The notes: a model not told the origin generated them from the letters alone. A DNA stretch of 64,000 bases from Methyloversatilis sp. (GCA_016791045.1 JAEUNO010000046.1:1-64000), one strand, 5' to 3'. Counted from the stretch's first letter, positions 19,701 to 29,380 are shown. Translations and numbers: made by a program.

Positions 19701-19759
19701 TGTCGATCAATACGTACCGCTTTGTTTCCGTCACCATCCATGCCACCTGACCGCCAGCC

Positions 19760-20194
19760 ATGACCAGAAGACTGTTCTGCCTGCTTTGGATTGCACTGAG
19801 CACCGGCGCCCAGGCCGCGCCGCCTGCCGTGGACCTGGCGGTCGGCATGTACCGCGTGAAGGCTGAAGTCGCGCGCACGCAGTCGGCGCGCATGACCGGC
19901 CTGATGCACCGCACCGAAATGCCGGCCGATGCGGGCATGCTGTTCGTGTTCCCGCAGGTGCAGACGCACTGCATGTGGATGCGCAACACGCTGATTCCGC
20001 TCAGCGTCGCCTTCATCGACGCGCAGGGCGTGGTCATCAACATTGCCGACATGACGCCGCACGACGAAACATCGCACTGCGCGACCCGGCCGGCGCGCTA
20101 CGCGCTCGAAACCAACGCGGGCTGGTTTGCGTCCCGCAAGCTGACTGCCGGCGCAAAAGTCGCCGGGCTCGAACGCATTCCCGCACCCGAATGA
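19760..20194 (+). CDS. DUF192 secreted protein
   Basis: A 144-residue protein with a signal peptide (about residues 1-19, ending AQAA). The DUF192 domain is shown by [37 protein letters not shown] and [14 protein letters not shown]. The family is widespread, periplasmic or extracellular, and has no settled function. It sits between the pseudouridine synthase and pdxH genes on one strand. Confidence 0.85.
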   Translation: MTRRLFCLLWIALSTGAQAAPPAVDLAVGMYRVKAEVARTQSARMTGLMHRTEMPADAGMLFVFPQVQTHCMWMRNTLIPLSVAFIDAQGVVINIADMTPHDETSHCATRPARYALETNAGWFASRKLTAGAKVAGLERIPAPE

Positions 20195-20205
20195 AGGAGA
20201 CCTTG

Positions 20206-20844
20206 ATGGATCCGACCCAGCACCGCATCGACTACACCCTCGGCAGCCTCGACGAGACCGCTGCATCCGATGATCCGATCATGCAGTTCCGCAGCTGGTT
20301 CGAAGACGCCGGTCGCGTGGTCGAGCGCGATCCGAATGCGATGACGCTGGCCACCGTCGGCGCCGATGGTCGTCCCAGTGCCCGCATCGTGCTGCTGCGC
20401 GGCTATGGCGATGACGGATTCGTCTTCTTCACGAACTACGACAGTCGCAAGGGCGACGAGCTTGCCCGCAATCCGCATGCCAGTCTGCTGCTGTTCTGGG
20501 CGGCGCTGGAACGGCAGATCCGCATCGAGGGCAGGGTGAGCCGGGTCAGCGCGGAGGAATCGGACGCCTATTTTTCGCTGCGCCCGCTCGGCAACCGGCT
20601 GGGCGCCTGGGCGTCACCGCAGAGCCGGGAGATTCCGAGTCGCGAGTCGCTGGCCGAACGGGTCCGGCAGTTCGAGGCGAAATTCGGCTCGGCGCCGCCG
20701 CGTCCCGAGAACTGGGGTGGCTATCGTCTGCAGCCCGATGCGATCGAATTCTGGCAGGGTAGGTCGGACCGGCTGCACGACCGGCTGTTGTACCGGCGCG
20801 GCCAGCCTGGAACGGCATGGTCGCGCGTCAGGCTCGCGCCGTAG
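20206..20844 (+). CDS. pdxH: Pyridoxamine 5'-phosphate oxidase
   Basis: A 212-residue FMN enzyme that oxidises pyridoxine/pyridoxamine 5'-phosphate to pyridoxal phosphate. Motifs include [35 protein letters not shown], the C-terminal [16 protein letters not shown] and [12 protein letters not shown] at 20206 is preferred because AAGGAGA ends 5 nt upstream; an alternative ATG at 20191 overlaps the previous stop. Confidence 0.95.
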   Translation: MDPTQHRIDYTLGSLDETAASDDPIMQFRSWFEDAGRVVERDPNAMTLATVGADGRPSARIVLLRGYGDDGFVFFTNYDSRKGDELARNPHASLLLFWAALERQIRIEGRVSRVSAEESDAYFSLRPLGNRLGAWASPQSREIPSRESLAERVRQFEAKFGSAPPRPENWGGYRLQPDAIEFWQGRSDRLHDRLLYRRGQPGTAWSRVRLAP

Positions 20845-20895
20845 GGAGATTCCGCGGAAACACCGGTGGCGCCGGCAAACGGCCGGCGCAAGACG

Positions 20896-22485
20896 TCAGC
20901 CCGGCTTGCCGAGCGCGGCATGCAGGCCGCGGGTGGATGCATCGGCATCCGCCGGAAGGTTGCCGCTGGCAAGGGCGCGCGCCATCTGCTTGCCGTATTC
21001 GACGCCGTACTGGTCGAAGCTGTTGATGCCCAGCAGCCAGCCCTGAACGAACACCTTGTGTTCATACATCGCAAGCAGCTGACCCAGCGTTCGCGGGTTC
21101 AGTTGCGGCATCAGCAATGTGGTGCTGGGCTGGTTGCCCGGGCAGGCGACATGCGGTGACAGCCGGGTGGCTTCCTGCTCCGACAGCCCGCTGCGCCGCA
21201 ACTCATCAAGTGCCTCGTCGCGCGTCTTGCCGCGCATCAGCGCGGCACTTTGCGCGAGCGCGTTCAGCTGAACCATGCGCGAGCGCTCGTCGGGTGCATG
21301 ACGCGGCACGATGAAGTGCATCGGCATCATGCGCGTGCCCTGGTAGAACTGCTGGTGATAGGCGTGCTGACCGACGATGCCCGAACCGCCCCACACGACC
21401 GGTGCGCTCGGCGCCCGGCTCAGCTCCCCGGTCGATGTGCAGCGCTTGCCGTTGCTTTCCATTTCCAGCTGCTGGAGATAGGCCGGCAGGCTGCGCAGAA
21501 GATGGCTGTAGGGCAGCACGGCCAGCGTTTCCAGACCCATGCCGCTGGCGTTCCAGAAATCGATCAGGCCCATCATGACCGGCAGATTGCTGCTCATCGG
21601 CGCCTGGGTGAAGTGCTCGTCCATCGAGCGTGCGCCATCCAGCATTTCGCGGAAGGCGGGCATGCCGATCGCGCAGGCCAGCGGCAGCGCGATCGACGAC
21701 CATACCGAGTAGCGGCCGCCGACCCACTCGGGCAGAAACAGGCAGCGTTCGGCCGGTACACCGAGTTCCTGCGCCGCCGCCGGGCGGTTGGTCACCGCAA
21801 ATAGATGCTGGCCGACCCCCGCGCTGCCCAGCCCGTCTGCCAGCCACTTCATCGCCACCTTCGCGTTGGCCAGCGTTTCCTGCGTGTTGAAGCTTTTCGA
21901 CGACAACACGAACGCGGTGTGCGCGGGCTTGCAGTCGCGCAAGGCCATGTCGAGCGCCACCGGGTCGAGGTTGGCCACCAGCTTGACCACCGGGCCGTCG
22001 CACTGCGGTTCGAGTGCTTCCATGGCGAGCCGCGGACCCAGGTCCGAACCACCGATGCCCAGATTGATCACGTGCGTAATGGTCTGGCCGGTCGCGCCGA
22101 GCAACTCGCGGCGGCGGATCAGACCCACCCAGTGTTCGAGTGCGCCGAGGCAGTCGCGCACCAGCTCGGCGTGTGCGCCATCGCGCGCGCGCAGTGCCAT
22201 GTGCAACGCGGCGCGGCGCTCGGTGAAATTCACCTGATCGCCGGCCGCCAGCGCGCGGATGCCGCGCGGAAGGTCGAGCGCATGGACCAGTTCCATCAGC
22301 AGCGACAGGGTGTCGTCGTCGACGCGCTGCTTCGAGTAGTCCATCAGCCAGCCGTCGTGCGCGAGCGAATAGCGCGCGAAGCGCTCACTGTCCTGTTCGA
22401 AGAAATTCCGCAGGTGCACGCGCGACAGCTGGATCGCCTTGGACCTCAGGGCCGGCCATGCGGATGTCTGCATCAGCAGGTTCAT
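20896..22485 (-). CDS. pgi: Glucose-6-phosphate isomerase
   Basis: A 529-residue enzyme interconverting glucose-6-phosphate and fructose-6-phosphate. Signatures are NLGIGGSDLGPRLAMEAL, SKSFNTQETLANA, the active-site region FLPEWVGGRYSVWSSI and GNQPSTTLLMPQLNPRTLG near the C-terminus. Lies 39 nt downstream of a membrane glycosyltransferase gene on the same strand. A C1-oriented metabolism would use it mainly for gluconeogenic sugar supply (inference). Confidence 0.97.
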   Translation of the reverse strand: MNLLMQTSAWPALRSKAIQLSRVHLRNFFEQDSERFARYSLAHDGWLMDYSKQRVDDDTLSLLMELVHALDLPRGIRALAAGDQVNFTERRAALHMALRARDGAHAELVRDCLGALEHWVGLIRRRELLGATGQTITHVINLGIGGSDLGPRLAMEALEPQCDGPVVKLVANLDPVALDMALRDCKPAHTAFVLSSKSFNTQETLANAKVAMKWLADGLGSAGVGQHLFAVTNRPAAAQELGVPAERCLFLPEWVGGRYSVWSSIALPLACAIGMPAFREMLDGARSMDEHFTQAPMSSNLPVMMGLIDFWNASGMGLETLAVLPYSHLLRSLPAYLQQLEMESNGKRCTSTGELSRAPSAPVVWGGSGIVGQHAYHQQFYQGTRMMPMHFIVPRHAPDERSRMVQLNALAQSAALMRGKTRDEALDELRRSGLSEQEATRLSPHVACPGNQPSTTLLMPQLNPRTLGQLLAMYEHKVFVQGWLLGINSFDQYGVEYGKQMARALASGNLPADADASTRGLHAALGKPG

Positions 22486-22524
22486 GTGTTCCGCTTTCTT
22501 TCTTCTGTCGGTGAATGCGTCGGT

Positions 22525-24180
22525 TCAGCTTCGCCTGTACAGCATGAATCGCTCGTGCCGGTCGCCCGGTCGCCGACCTTCCCACACGATGGACCAGCTT
22601 GCGTCGAGCACGGGGCGCTGGCCGCCCCGTCCATGGTACGCAAGCAGGGTGTCACATTGTCGGCCGGCTTTGCTCACCGCATTGATGGGCTTCAGGCCCG
22701 CAAAATAATAGAACGCCGCCCGCTGGCTGTCCTGCAGCCCGCTGAACGCAATGCACCCTCCGTCTGCCGGCAACGCCCTTGCGATCTGGCCCGCGACGTC
22801 GCGATAACTGCGGCCGTAATCGATCCAGGGCAACCACAGGCTGCTCAGCAGGAACCATATCAGCAATACGCCGCATCCCCAGGTGACGGCCCCGCGTGTC
22901 GGCGTTCTGGGGGAGCGCCACAGCATCCACAACCAGGCCAGCGACACCAGGGTGGCAAGGATGAAGGGTCCCCACGACAGCGCCATGACGAAACCGGGCT
23001 CGAGCTTCGAAAACGTACGCGCGAAACGTTCCGGCCAGCCGGTCAGCATCGCAACCCAGCCCAGCCAGATGACGAAGCCGAGCAGGGAAAAGGTCATCAC
23101 GCCGAACCAGTCCAGCGCGTTCGCCGCGCCACGGCGCAAGGCCGGCAGACCGGCGCTGCCGAGGACGACCAGCGGTGCCAGCAGCGGCAACGCGCGCTGG
23201 TTGCGCACGATGCCATCACCGCTGACCTGCACGAACAGCAGCACGAACAGCAGCAGCGGCAGCGAAAACACCGGCGACTGCCACTGATGCCTTCGCTTCC
23301 ACAGCGCCCAGCCGGCCAGCGGCAAGGCCGGCCAGGCGAACCACGCGAGCACCTTGATCCAGTCGGCCGCATCGGCGGCGATCCGGGCGCCGTCCGGAAT
23401 CAGACGGTCGAGATCGTGCTGCCAGACGCGGCTTGCATGAGCCGGGTCGAGCAGGAGTAACCAGCTGGCCGCGAGCAGCGCACCGATCACCATCGACAGG
23501 GGCAGCGCCACCATGCGTGACGGGGTGCCGGCGACGCTGCGCCACACCGGCAGCAGCGGCATGGCGGCCGCGACGATCAGGAGAATGGCGGCCAGCCACA
23601 GGCCGGTGCCCAGTCCGGCGATGGCCAGCGCGAGTACCAGTGCGGCACCGCCATGCCAGGGCTTGCGCGCCACCAGCGCCAGCGCCCACATGCCCAGACC
23701 GAGCGCTGCCAGCATGGTGGTGGCCGGTTGCGCGTCGTGCAGATGCACCACGACCCCGATGTTGGCGAGCGCCAGAAGCGGCGCGATGCGTGCCGCGGGC
23801 GGTCCGTACAGCTCGCGTGCGGCACCTGCGCTGCCCCAGACCCACAGTGCAGCGAAGAAAGCACTGGCCACGCGTGCGCTGTCGGCAAAGCTCGAGCCGA
23901 GCCAGCTGCCGATCTGGCCGGTGAGGGCGGCCACCCAGTGGAACAGCGGCGGGCTGTCCAGCCAGACCTGTCCGGCCAGACGCGGCAACAGCCAGTCGCC
24001 TTCGCGTGCGAAAGCGAGCGCGATGCCGATGTGCAGCGCGTCGTCGCCCTTCCAGGGGTCGCGGCCGAACAGCCCGGTGAACAGGTAGACCAGCACGACA
24101 GCCATGACGAAGGCCGTCTGCGGCGGATCACCGATCAGGAAATTTCGCGGAGTCTGGCGCAGCAACGGCGGGAGCGTCAT
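22525..24180 (-). CDS. GT39/ArnT-like integral membrane glycosyltransferase
   Basis: A 551-residue protein with about 11-12 hydrophobic segments. The first extracytoplasmic loop carries DPWKGDDALHIGIALAFARE, which matches the acidic D-D/E motif and helix of lipid-linked sugar transferases of the PMT/ArnT superfamily. It probably transfers a sugar from a polyprenyl carrier to an envelope acceptor on the periplasmic side. Substrate and acceptor are unknown. Upstream of pgi with a 39-nt gap; a shared transcript is likely. Confidence 0.78.
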   Translation of the reverse strand: MTLPPLLRQTPRNFLIGDPPQTAFVMAVVLVYLFTGLFGRDPWKGDDALHIGIALAFAREGDWLLPRLAGQVWLDSPPLFHWVAALTGQIGSWLGSSFADSARVASAFFAALWVWGSAGAARELYGPPAARIAPLLALANIGVVVHLHDAQPATTMLAALGLGMWALALVARKPWHGGAALVLALAIAGLGTGLWLAAILLIVAAAMPLLPVWRSVAGTPSRMVALPLSMVIGALLAASWLLLLDPAHASRVWQHDLDRLIPDGARIAADAADWIKVLAWFAWPALPLAGWALWKRRHQWQSPVFSLPLLLFVLLFVQVSGDGIVRNQRALPLLAPLVVLGSAGLPALRRGAANALDWFGVMTFSLLGFVIWLGWVAMLTGWPERFARTFSKLEPGFVMALSWGPFILATLVSLAWLWMLWRSPRTPTRGAVTWGCGVLLIWFLLSSLWLPWIDYGRSYRDVAGQIARALPADGGCIAFSGLQDSQRAAFYYFAGLKPINAVSKAGRQCDTLLAYHGRGGQRPVLDASWSIVWEGRRPGDRHERFMLYRRS

Positions 24181-24314
24181 CGGAACGATCAGTCAGGGTG
24201 GCGGGCGGATTTTAGGGGCAGTCGCGCCTGCAGTGTTCGCCGCGATGCGATGGGCGGTCGCTTGACGCCCTCGGGCGCACCGGTCGGGAGGCCGCCTCGA
24301 AAAAGCGCGACCGG

Positions 24315-24345
24315 AAAAGAAAAAAGGCAGCCAGCGGCTGCCTTT
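24315..24345 (-). terminator. Intrinsic terminator of rpmE
   Basis: Stem GGCAGCC/GGCTGCC with an AGC loop; on the minus strand it is followed by TTTTTTCTTTT. Confidence 0.88.
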
Positions 24346-24364
24346 CAGCGTACGTGCAGCCTGC

Positions 24365-24577
24365 TCAGCTGCGCGGCACGTTGGCGTATTTCTGGCGGAA
24401 GCGCTCGACGCGTCCTGCGGTGTCGATGATCTTCTGCTTGCCGGTGTAGAACGGGTGGCACTGCGAGCACACTTCAACGTGCAGCGGCTTGCCGAGCGTC
24501 GAACGCGTTTCGAAGGTATTGCCACACGAGCAGGTGACGGCAACGGCAACGTAATTCGGGTGGATATCTTGTTTCAT
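24365..24577 (-). CDS. rpmE: 50S ribosomal protein L31 (zinc-binding type)
   Basis: A 70-residue large-subunit protein. The zinc-binding cysteines appear as CSCGN and [11 protein letters not shown], so this is the C+ form. ATG at 24577 (MKQDIHPNY) matches the conserved L31 N-terminus; upstream in-frame codons are not part of it. Single gene with its own terminator. Confidence 0.96.
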   Translation of the reverse strand: MKQDIHPNYVAVAVTCSCGNTFETRSTLGKPLHVEVCSQCHPFYTGKQKIIDTAGRVERFRQKYANVPRS

Positions 24578-24709
24578 GCCTGTACTTTCACGGATGCAGT
24601 GCCACCGGTCGGCCGCAACTGCTGGACATCGAACCCCGGGTCGGCTGCGCCATGTTCGGCCCATGCAGACGGTGCCCGCGGAGGAAAAACCGGCATTATG
24701 GATGGGAAT

Positions 24710-25636
24710 TCAATCCGGTTCAAGCGCCCCGGCGATGGGCGACCGATCGGCCGGCGCCTCGGGCGTGACGGTGACACACACCTCGATGGTGTGTTCGCCG
24801 CCGCCGAGGATGACGCCGCGCATCGGCGTGACGTCGCTGAAGTCACGTCCCCAGCCGACGGTGATGTGCTGATCGTCCGGCTGCACGCAGTTGGTCGGGT
24901 CGAAGTCGATCCAGCCGGTGCCCGGACAGAAAACCGACACCCAGGCGTGCGATGCGTCGGCGCCGATCAGGCGGGGCTTGCCGGGTGGCGGCAGGGTCAG
25001 CAGATAGCCGCTGACATAGCGCGCCGGCAGACCGAGTGCACGCAGACAGCCGATCATGAAGTGCGCGAAGTCCTGGCACACGCCGCGCCTTTCCTTCAAC
25101 AGGGTTTCCAGCGGCGTGCTGACCGTCGTCGCCTCCGGATCGAACTCGAAGTCGCGGTGAATCCGTTGCATCAATGCGCTGGCCGCCTCGAACAGCGGCC
25201 GGCCCCGATGAAAATCCAGTCGTGCATAACGGCCGAGGACCGCCAGCGGTTCGATGTGCGGGCTGGCATACAGGAACTGGCAAGGTTCGAGCAGCGGTGC
25301 CGGACCGACCTGATGCAGGCGATCCCGCACATGTTCCCACGAAGGTGACGCCGGACTGTCGGCCGCTTCGCGACCGGTCACTTCGACCGTTGAATCGGCC
25401 ACCACGACCAGTTCGTCGTGTGCCGCGCTGACCGTGAAACTGTCCACCAGATTGCCGAAGTAGTCCCGCCGGGCACGCCTCTCGGCGGGCACCGGATCGA
25501 TGTCGACGGCGTGCTCGAGCGTGATCTGACGCGGCGTTTGGCGCGGCGTCAGATGCAGCATCTGGCGCGACAGCGACACCGGACGCGCATAGGCGTAGCG
25601 GGTTTCGTGCAGTACGTTGTAGCGGAGGCGCTTCAT
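24710..25636 (-). CDS. Transglutaminase-like protein with N-terminal beta domain
   Basis: A 308-residue protein. The N-terminal bacterial transglutaminase-like domain (about residues 1-85) begins MKRLRYNVLHETRYAYARPV. The papain-like core (about 150-260) has the catalytic Cys in ERRGVCQDFAHFMIG, the His in IGADASHAWVSVFCPG and the Asp in WIDFDPTNC. Starts 2 nt after the stop of the upstream ATP-grasp/alpha-E gene, so the two form one operon. Such transglutaminases repeatedly co-occur with these ATP-grasp proteins and are thought to act on a peptide or its amide bonds; the substrate is unknown. Confidence 0.9.
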   Translation of the reverse strand: MKRLRYNVLHETRYAYARPVSLSRQMLHLTPRQTPRQITLEHAVDIDPVPAERRARRDYFGNLVDSFTVSAAHDELVVVADSTVEVTGREAADSPASPSWEHVRDRLHQVGPAPLLEPCQFLYASPHIEPLAVLGRYARLDFHRGRPLFEAASALMQRIHRDFEFDPEATTVSTPLETLLKERRGVCQDFAHFMIGCLRALGLPARYVSGYLLTLPPPGKPRLIGADASHAWVSVFCPGTGWIDFDPTNCVQPDDQHITVGWGRDFSDVTPMRGVILGGGEHTIEVCVTVTPEAPADRSPIAGALEPD

Positions 25637-25638
25637 GA

Positions 25639-28092
25639 TCAGCTGCTGCTGCCCGGCCACGGCGTCGCGGCGTGGCTGAAGAAGCGGCGCCCGAGCTGTT
25701 CCGACAGGGTGTAGGCCGCCGTACCCAGCGCTTCGAGCACCGCGAGCAGGCGTGGCGAGCCGGCGCGGAAGTCGGCGTCGGCACGCAGCGCGAGCATGTC
25801 GGCCACGGCATCCGACAGCGCCGCCGATTCGATGGTGCCGAAATGCGCGGCCAGGCGCGCCAGATAGTCGGTCAGCCCGAGCGCCTGATAGGCGATGGAA
25901 CGCGGATTGGTTTCGTCGGCGACCAGCAGGTCGATGACCGGCAGCCACTGCGGCCGCGTCATGTAGCGCGAGCGATAGGTGATCGTGCTGTCGGCCAGTT
26001 CGAGCAACCAGTCGGGCGTGTCTCCACCATCGGCAAGCGCCTCGCGCAGCACCCGGCTCATGAACTGCAGACGTTCGATGCGCCGGCCGACCGACAGGAA
26101 GCGCCAGCCCTGGTCGCGCGTCATGCCGTCGAGTGCGAAGCCGGACAGGGTCATCATCGCCAGCACGCTGCGGTCCAGCCGCTCGAGCACTTCGCCCAGT
26201 TCGGTCGGTACGTCGTTCAGGTCGTCGGCCAGCCGGCTGATGATGCGCCAGTTGTCGATCGACAGCCGTTCGCGCAGGCTGAAGGCCACGTTCGACAGCT
26301 GGTGCAGACCGGATGCCAGCGATCCGGGCTGCGCGGCGTCGAGTGCCGCCGCGCGCAGCGCCGCCTCGAGATCGCCGATCGACGCGTCGTCGAGGTCTTT
26401 CGGGAGGATGCCCTTCTGCTGGCACAGGCGGGTCAGCGCATGGTCCGCGATGTCTCCGTGTTCGATGTGCTGTGCGATCAGCGCGCGCAGCAGGCGCGCC
26501 GTGTTGTCGCTGCGTTCGCAATAGCGGCCGAACCAGAACAGGTTTTCGACCACGCGGCTCGACAGCTTGGTGCCCGCCCGGACCAGTTCGGACGGACCGA
26601 CCGACCTGCGCAGCAGGCTGAAGGTATTCACGGTACCGTGGGTCAGCACCCAGGTGTCCTTGCTCGAACCGCCGCGCTGCATCGCGATCACGCGGGCGTC
26701 GCGTTCCGAGGCGACGCGGGTCAGGCCGCCCGGCATCACGACGTAGCCGTCCGGCGAGGCGCAGGCAAACACGCGCAGGCCGACTGCGCGAGCCGCGAGC
26801 CGGCGCGGATGCTGGGTGTCCCACACCGGTGCCTGCGACAGCTGCACCAGTTCCTGCGCCACGTAATGGTGCGGTCGCGCGCGCATGCGGGCGATCAGTG
26901 CGGCGCGCTCGCGCCGGTCGAGATCCTGGCCGAACACCGACTGGATGCGCAGCTGCGGAAACGCCGGCTTGATCACCAGCTTGTCCAGCTTCTCGATCGC
27001 GTCTTCGAGCGCCGCCTCCTCGCCGCACCACCAGGTGGCGAGCGATGGCATGGCCAGTTCCTCGCCCAGCAGGCGTCGGCACAGACGGGGCAGGAAGCCG
27101 AGCAGGGCGCCCGATTCGAGCAGGTTCGAACCGAGCGAATTGGCGATCAGCACATTGCCCTGACGGGCCGCTTCGACCAGACCGGGTACGCCGATCGCCG
27201 ATTCGCCATCCAGCTCCAGCGGGTCGCAGAAGTCGTCGTCGAGCCGGCGCAGGATCACGTGCACCCGACGCAGGCCGGACAGGTTCTTCAGCCAGACACA
27301 GCCGTCGCGCACCATCAGGTCGGAGCCTTCGACCAGCGGAAATCCCAGGTAGCGCGCCAGATAGGCGTGCTCGAAATAGGTTTCGTTGTAGGGCCCCGGG
27401 GTCAGCAGCACGATCAGCGGCGGGCCATCGCTCTGCGGCGCGTGCTGTGCCAGCGTGTCGCGCAGCGTGGCGAAGAAGCTGGCCAGGTGCTCGACGCGCA
27501 GGTCGCGGAACTGTTCCGAAAAGATGCGTGAAATGACCAGCCGGTTTTCCAGCGAATAGCCGGCGCCCGACGGCGCCTGAGTGCGGTCGTTCAGCACCCA
27601 CCAGCGGCCATCCGGCGAGCGCGCCAGATCGGCGGCGTACAGGTGAAGGTGGATGTTGCCCGGCACCGCCATGCCGTGACACGGCCGCAGAAACCCGGAG
27701 TGGCCGTAGATCAGCGCCGGCGGCAGCAGGCCTTCCTCCAGCATCTGCTGCGGGCCGTACACGTCGAGCAGGATGCGGTTCAGCAGCTCGGCACGTTGCG
27801 CGATGGCGCCGGAAATCTGCTCCCACTCGTCCGGCGGGATGATCAGCGGCAGCGCATCCAGTTCCCACGGCCGCTCGACACCGCGCGGGTCGGCGTACAC
27901 GTTGTAGGTGACACCGTTTTCGCGGATCTGCCGACGCATCGAGCTCAGCCGCTCCTGCATCTGTTCCGGCCGGGCGCGCACCAGTGTGTCGAACAGGCTG
28001 CGCCAGTGCGGCCGAAGAGCCCACGGTCCGGACAGCAGTTCGTCGTAGCGCGTGTCGGTTTGCGGGTAGTGGGCGAGCAGTTGGCGGGGCAT
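25639..28092 (-). CDS. Fused circularly permuted ATP-grasp and alpha-E domain protein
   Basis: An 817-residue fusion. The N-terminal circularly permuted ATP-grasp (about residues 60-490) carries PGNIHLHLYAADLARSPDGR, DRTQAPSGAGYSLENR, LTPGPYNETYFEHAYLARYL and SDLMVRDGCVWLKNLSG. The C-terminal alpha-E domain (about 505-810) starts near RVVENLFWFGRYCERSDNTA and is all-helical. In many genomes these are two genes. The ATP-grasp part is predicted to ligate an amine to a carboxylate, possibly building a peptide; no product is established. ATG at 28092 is chosen as the start of family similarity. The transglutaminase gene follows after 2 nt. Confidence 0.9.
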   Translation of the reverse strand: MPRQLLAHYPQTDTRYDELLSGPWALRPHWRSLFDTLVRARPEQMQERLSSMRRQIRENGVTYNVYADPRGVERPWELDALPLIIPPDEWEQISGAIAQRAELLNRILLDVYGPQQMLEEGLLPPALIYGHSGFLRPCHGMAVPGNIHLHLYAADLARSPDGRWWVLNDRTQAPSGAGYSLENRLVISRIFSEQFRDLRVEHLASFFATLRDTLAQHAPQSDGPPLIVLLTPGPYNETYFEHAYLARYLGFPLVEGSDLMVRDGCVWLKNLSGLRRVHVILRRLDDDFCDPLELDGESAIGVPGLVEAARQGNVLIANSLGSNLLESGALLGFLPRLCRRLLGEELAMPSLATWWCGEEAALEDAIEKLDKLVIKPAFPQLRIQSVFGQDLDRRERAALIARMRARPHHYVAQELVQLSQAPVWDTQHPRRLAARAVGLRVFACASPDGYVVMPGGLTRVASERDARVIAMQRGGSSKDTWVLTHGTVNTFSLLRRSVGPSELVRAGTKLSSRVVENLFWFGRYCERSDNTARLLRALIAQHIEHGDIADHALTRLCQQKGILPKDLDDASIGDLEAALRAAALDAAQPGSLASGLHQLSNVAFSLRERLSIDNWRIISRLADDLNDVPTELGEVLERLDRSVLAMMTLSGFALDGMTRDQGWRFLSVGRRIERLQFMSRVLREALADGGDTPDWLLELADSTITYRSRYMTRPQWLPVIDLLVADETNPRSIAYQALGLTDYLARLAAHFGTIESAALSDAVADMLALRADADFRAGSPRLLAVLEALGTAAYTLSEQLGRRFFSHAATPWPGSSS

Positions 28093-28315
28093 GGGCGGAG
28101 CGATTGTGTGTGCGCGGCAGTCATCGCTCGCCGACGCACATTTCTGTTTCAATCGCACCCTAGCACAGAGCGCGCGCGTGCCGGCTCCGGCGGGCCCCTG
28201 CCGGGGTGGCCGCGTCGCCGTTCGCGTCACGTGCCAGCGCGCCGCAAACGTCGGCCACGATTCGAGGTCGATACGGGTGAGAAGCCGGATTTCACCGGAA
28301 CGGGAGAGTGCAAAA

Positions 28316-29284
28316 GTGCGTGACATCGCAGTGGTGGGGGCCGGCATGGCCGGCTGCACGCTGGCCCGCAGACTGGTCGACGCCGGCCTGAACGTGCAGG
28401 TGTTCGACAAGGGACGTGCAGCGGGCGGCCGACTGGCAACGCGACGTGCCGACCGGTTTCAGTTCGACCATGGCGTGCAGTACATGACGGTGCGCGGCGA
28501 AGCCATGGCGGCGCAGCTCGCCGACTGGCGGCGCGCCGGTGTGGCGGCCGCCTGGGCGCCGGTCGGGCTCGATGCATCGCCGCGCTGGGTCGGCGTACCC
28601 GGCATGAATGCCATCGCGCCCCGCATGCTGTGGGGCGCCGAGCTGCATATGGAAACCGCGATCACCGGTTTCGGTCGCGATCACCTCGGCTGGTGGCTGG
28701 AAACAGCACAGGGCCGCTTGCCGGCCTGCTTCGATGCGGTGCTGGTGACGCTGCCCGCGCCGCAGGCGGCGGCGCTGTTCGGGCGCTGCACGGAGGTGGA
28801 GGTGGCCGCCTTTGCCGACGCAATGCCGCGCATCCGCTATGCGCCGTGCTGGGCCCTGATGCTGTCGTTCGACACACGACTCGATGCCGCCGACTGCCTG
28901 CGCCCGGCCGCCGGTGGGGTGCTCGGCTGGGCGGCCCGCGACAGCAGCAAACCCCAGCGCGACAGTGCGCACGACTGCTGGGTGATCCATGCCTCCCCTC
29001 AGTGGTCGCAAGAGCACCTCGAACTGAGCGCCGAGCAGGTGCAGCCGCTGCTGCTCGAAGCCTTCCTGTCAGCGGTCGGCGCGACGAGTGCGCCGTCGAT
29101 GTGCCGTGCGCATCGCTGGCGTTTTGCGAGGGTGCTCGAGGCCTTGGGACGTGACTGCCTGTGGGACGCGCAGAGCAAGCTCGGCTATGCGTCGGACGGT
29201 TGCCTGGGCGAACGGGTCGAGGACGCCTTCAACAGCGCCCGTGCGCTGGCCGACCGGGTGTTGCAGGACGGCGCCGAAGCCTGA
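28316..29284 (+). CDS. FAD-dependent amine oxidase/renalase-like protein
   Basis: A 322-residue flavoprotein. The N-terminal Rossmann dinucleotide fold reads VVGAGMAGCTLARRLVDAG, followed by VFDKGRAAGGRLATRR and FDHGVQYM, typical of the renalase-like NAD(P)/FAD oxidoreductases found in proteobacteria and cyanobacteria. The C-terminus has SDGCLGERVEDAFNSARALA. GTG at 28316 is chosen because GGGAGAG lies about 8 nt upstream and the Rossmann motif starts within six residues. Substrate unknown. Divergent from the ATP-grasp cassette with about 220 bp between starts. Confidence 0.8.
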   Translation: MRDIAVVGAGMAGCTLARRLVDAGLNVQVFDKGRAAGGRLATRRADRFQFDHGVQYMTVRGEAMAAQLADWRRAGVAAAWAPVGLDASPRWVGVPGMNAIAPRMLWGAELHMETAITGFGRDHLGWWLETAQGRLPACFDAVLVTLPAPQAAALFGRCTEVEVAAFADAMPRIRYAPCWALMLSFDTRLDAADCLRPAAGGVLGWAARDSSKPQRDSAHDCWVIHASPQWSQEHLELSAEQVQPLLLEAFLSAVGATSAPSMCRAHRWRFARVLEALGRDCLWDAQSKLGYASDGCLGERVEDAFNSARALADRVLQDGAEA

Positions 29285-29333
29285 AGACGCATAAAGTGTC
29301 ACATCCAAGCCCATGTGCTTAAAGAAAAAACAG

Positions 29334-29354
29334 GATGTCCAGATTCTGGACATC
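29334..29354. promoter_or_regulatory. 21-nt palindrome: operator or minus-strand terminator
   Basis: GATGTCCAGA-T-TCTGGACATC is a perfect 10-1-10 inverted repeat 50 bp beyond the flavoprotein stop and 30 bp before the sigma-28-like -35. On the minus strand it is followed by CTGTTTTTTCTTT, so it could terminate antisense transcripts. On the plus strand there is no T run. Confidence 0.5.
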
Positions 29355-29380
29355 GAGCGAAATGTTTGCCTGACGCACTC

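Noticed and set aside
25637-28024. Upstream in-frame extension of the transglutaminase into a 1104-residue protein
   Set aside because: The extra part is an out-of-frame reading of the ATP-grasp/alpha-E gene; family similarity starts at MKRLRYNV (25636).
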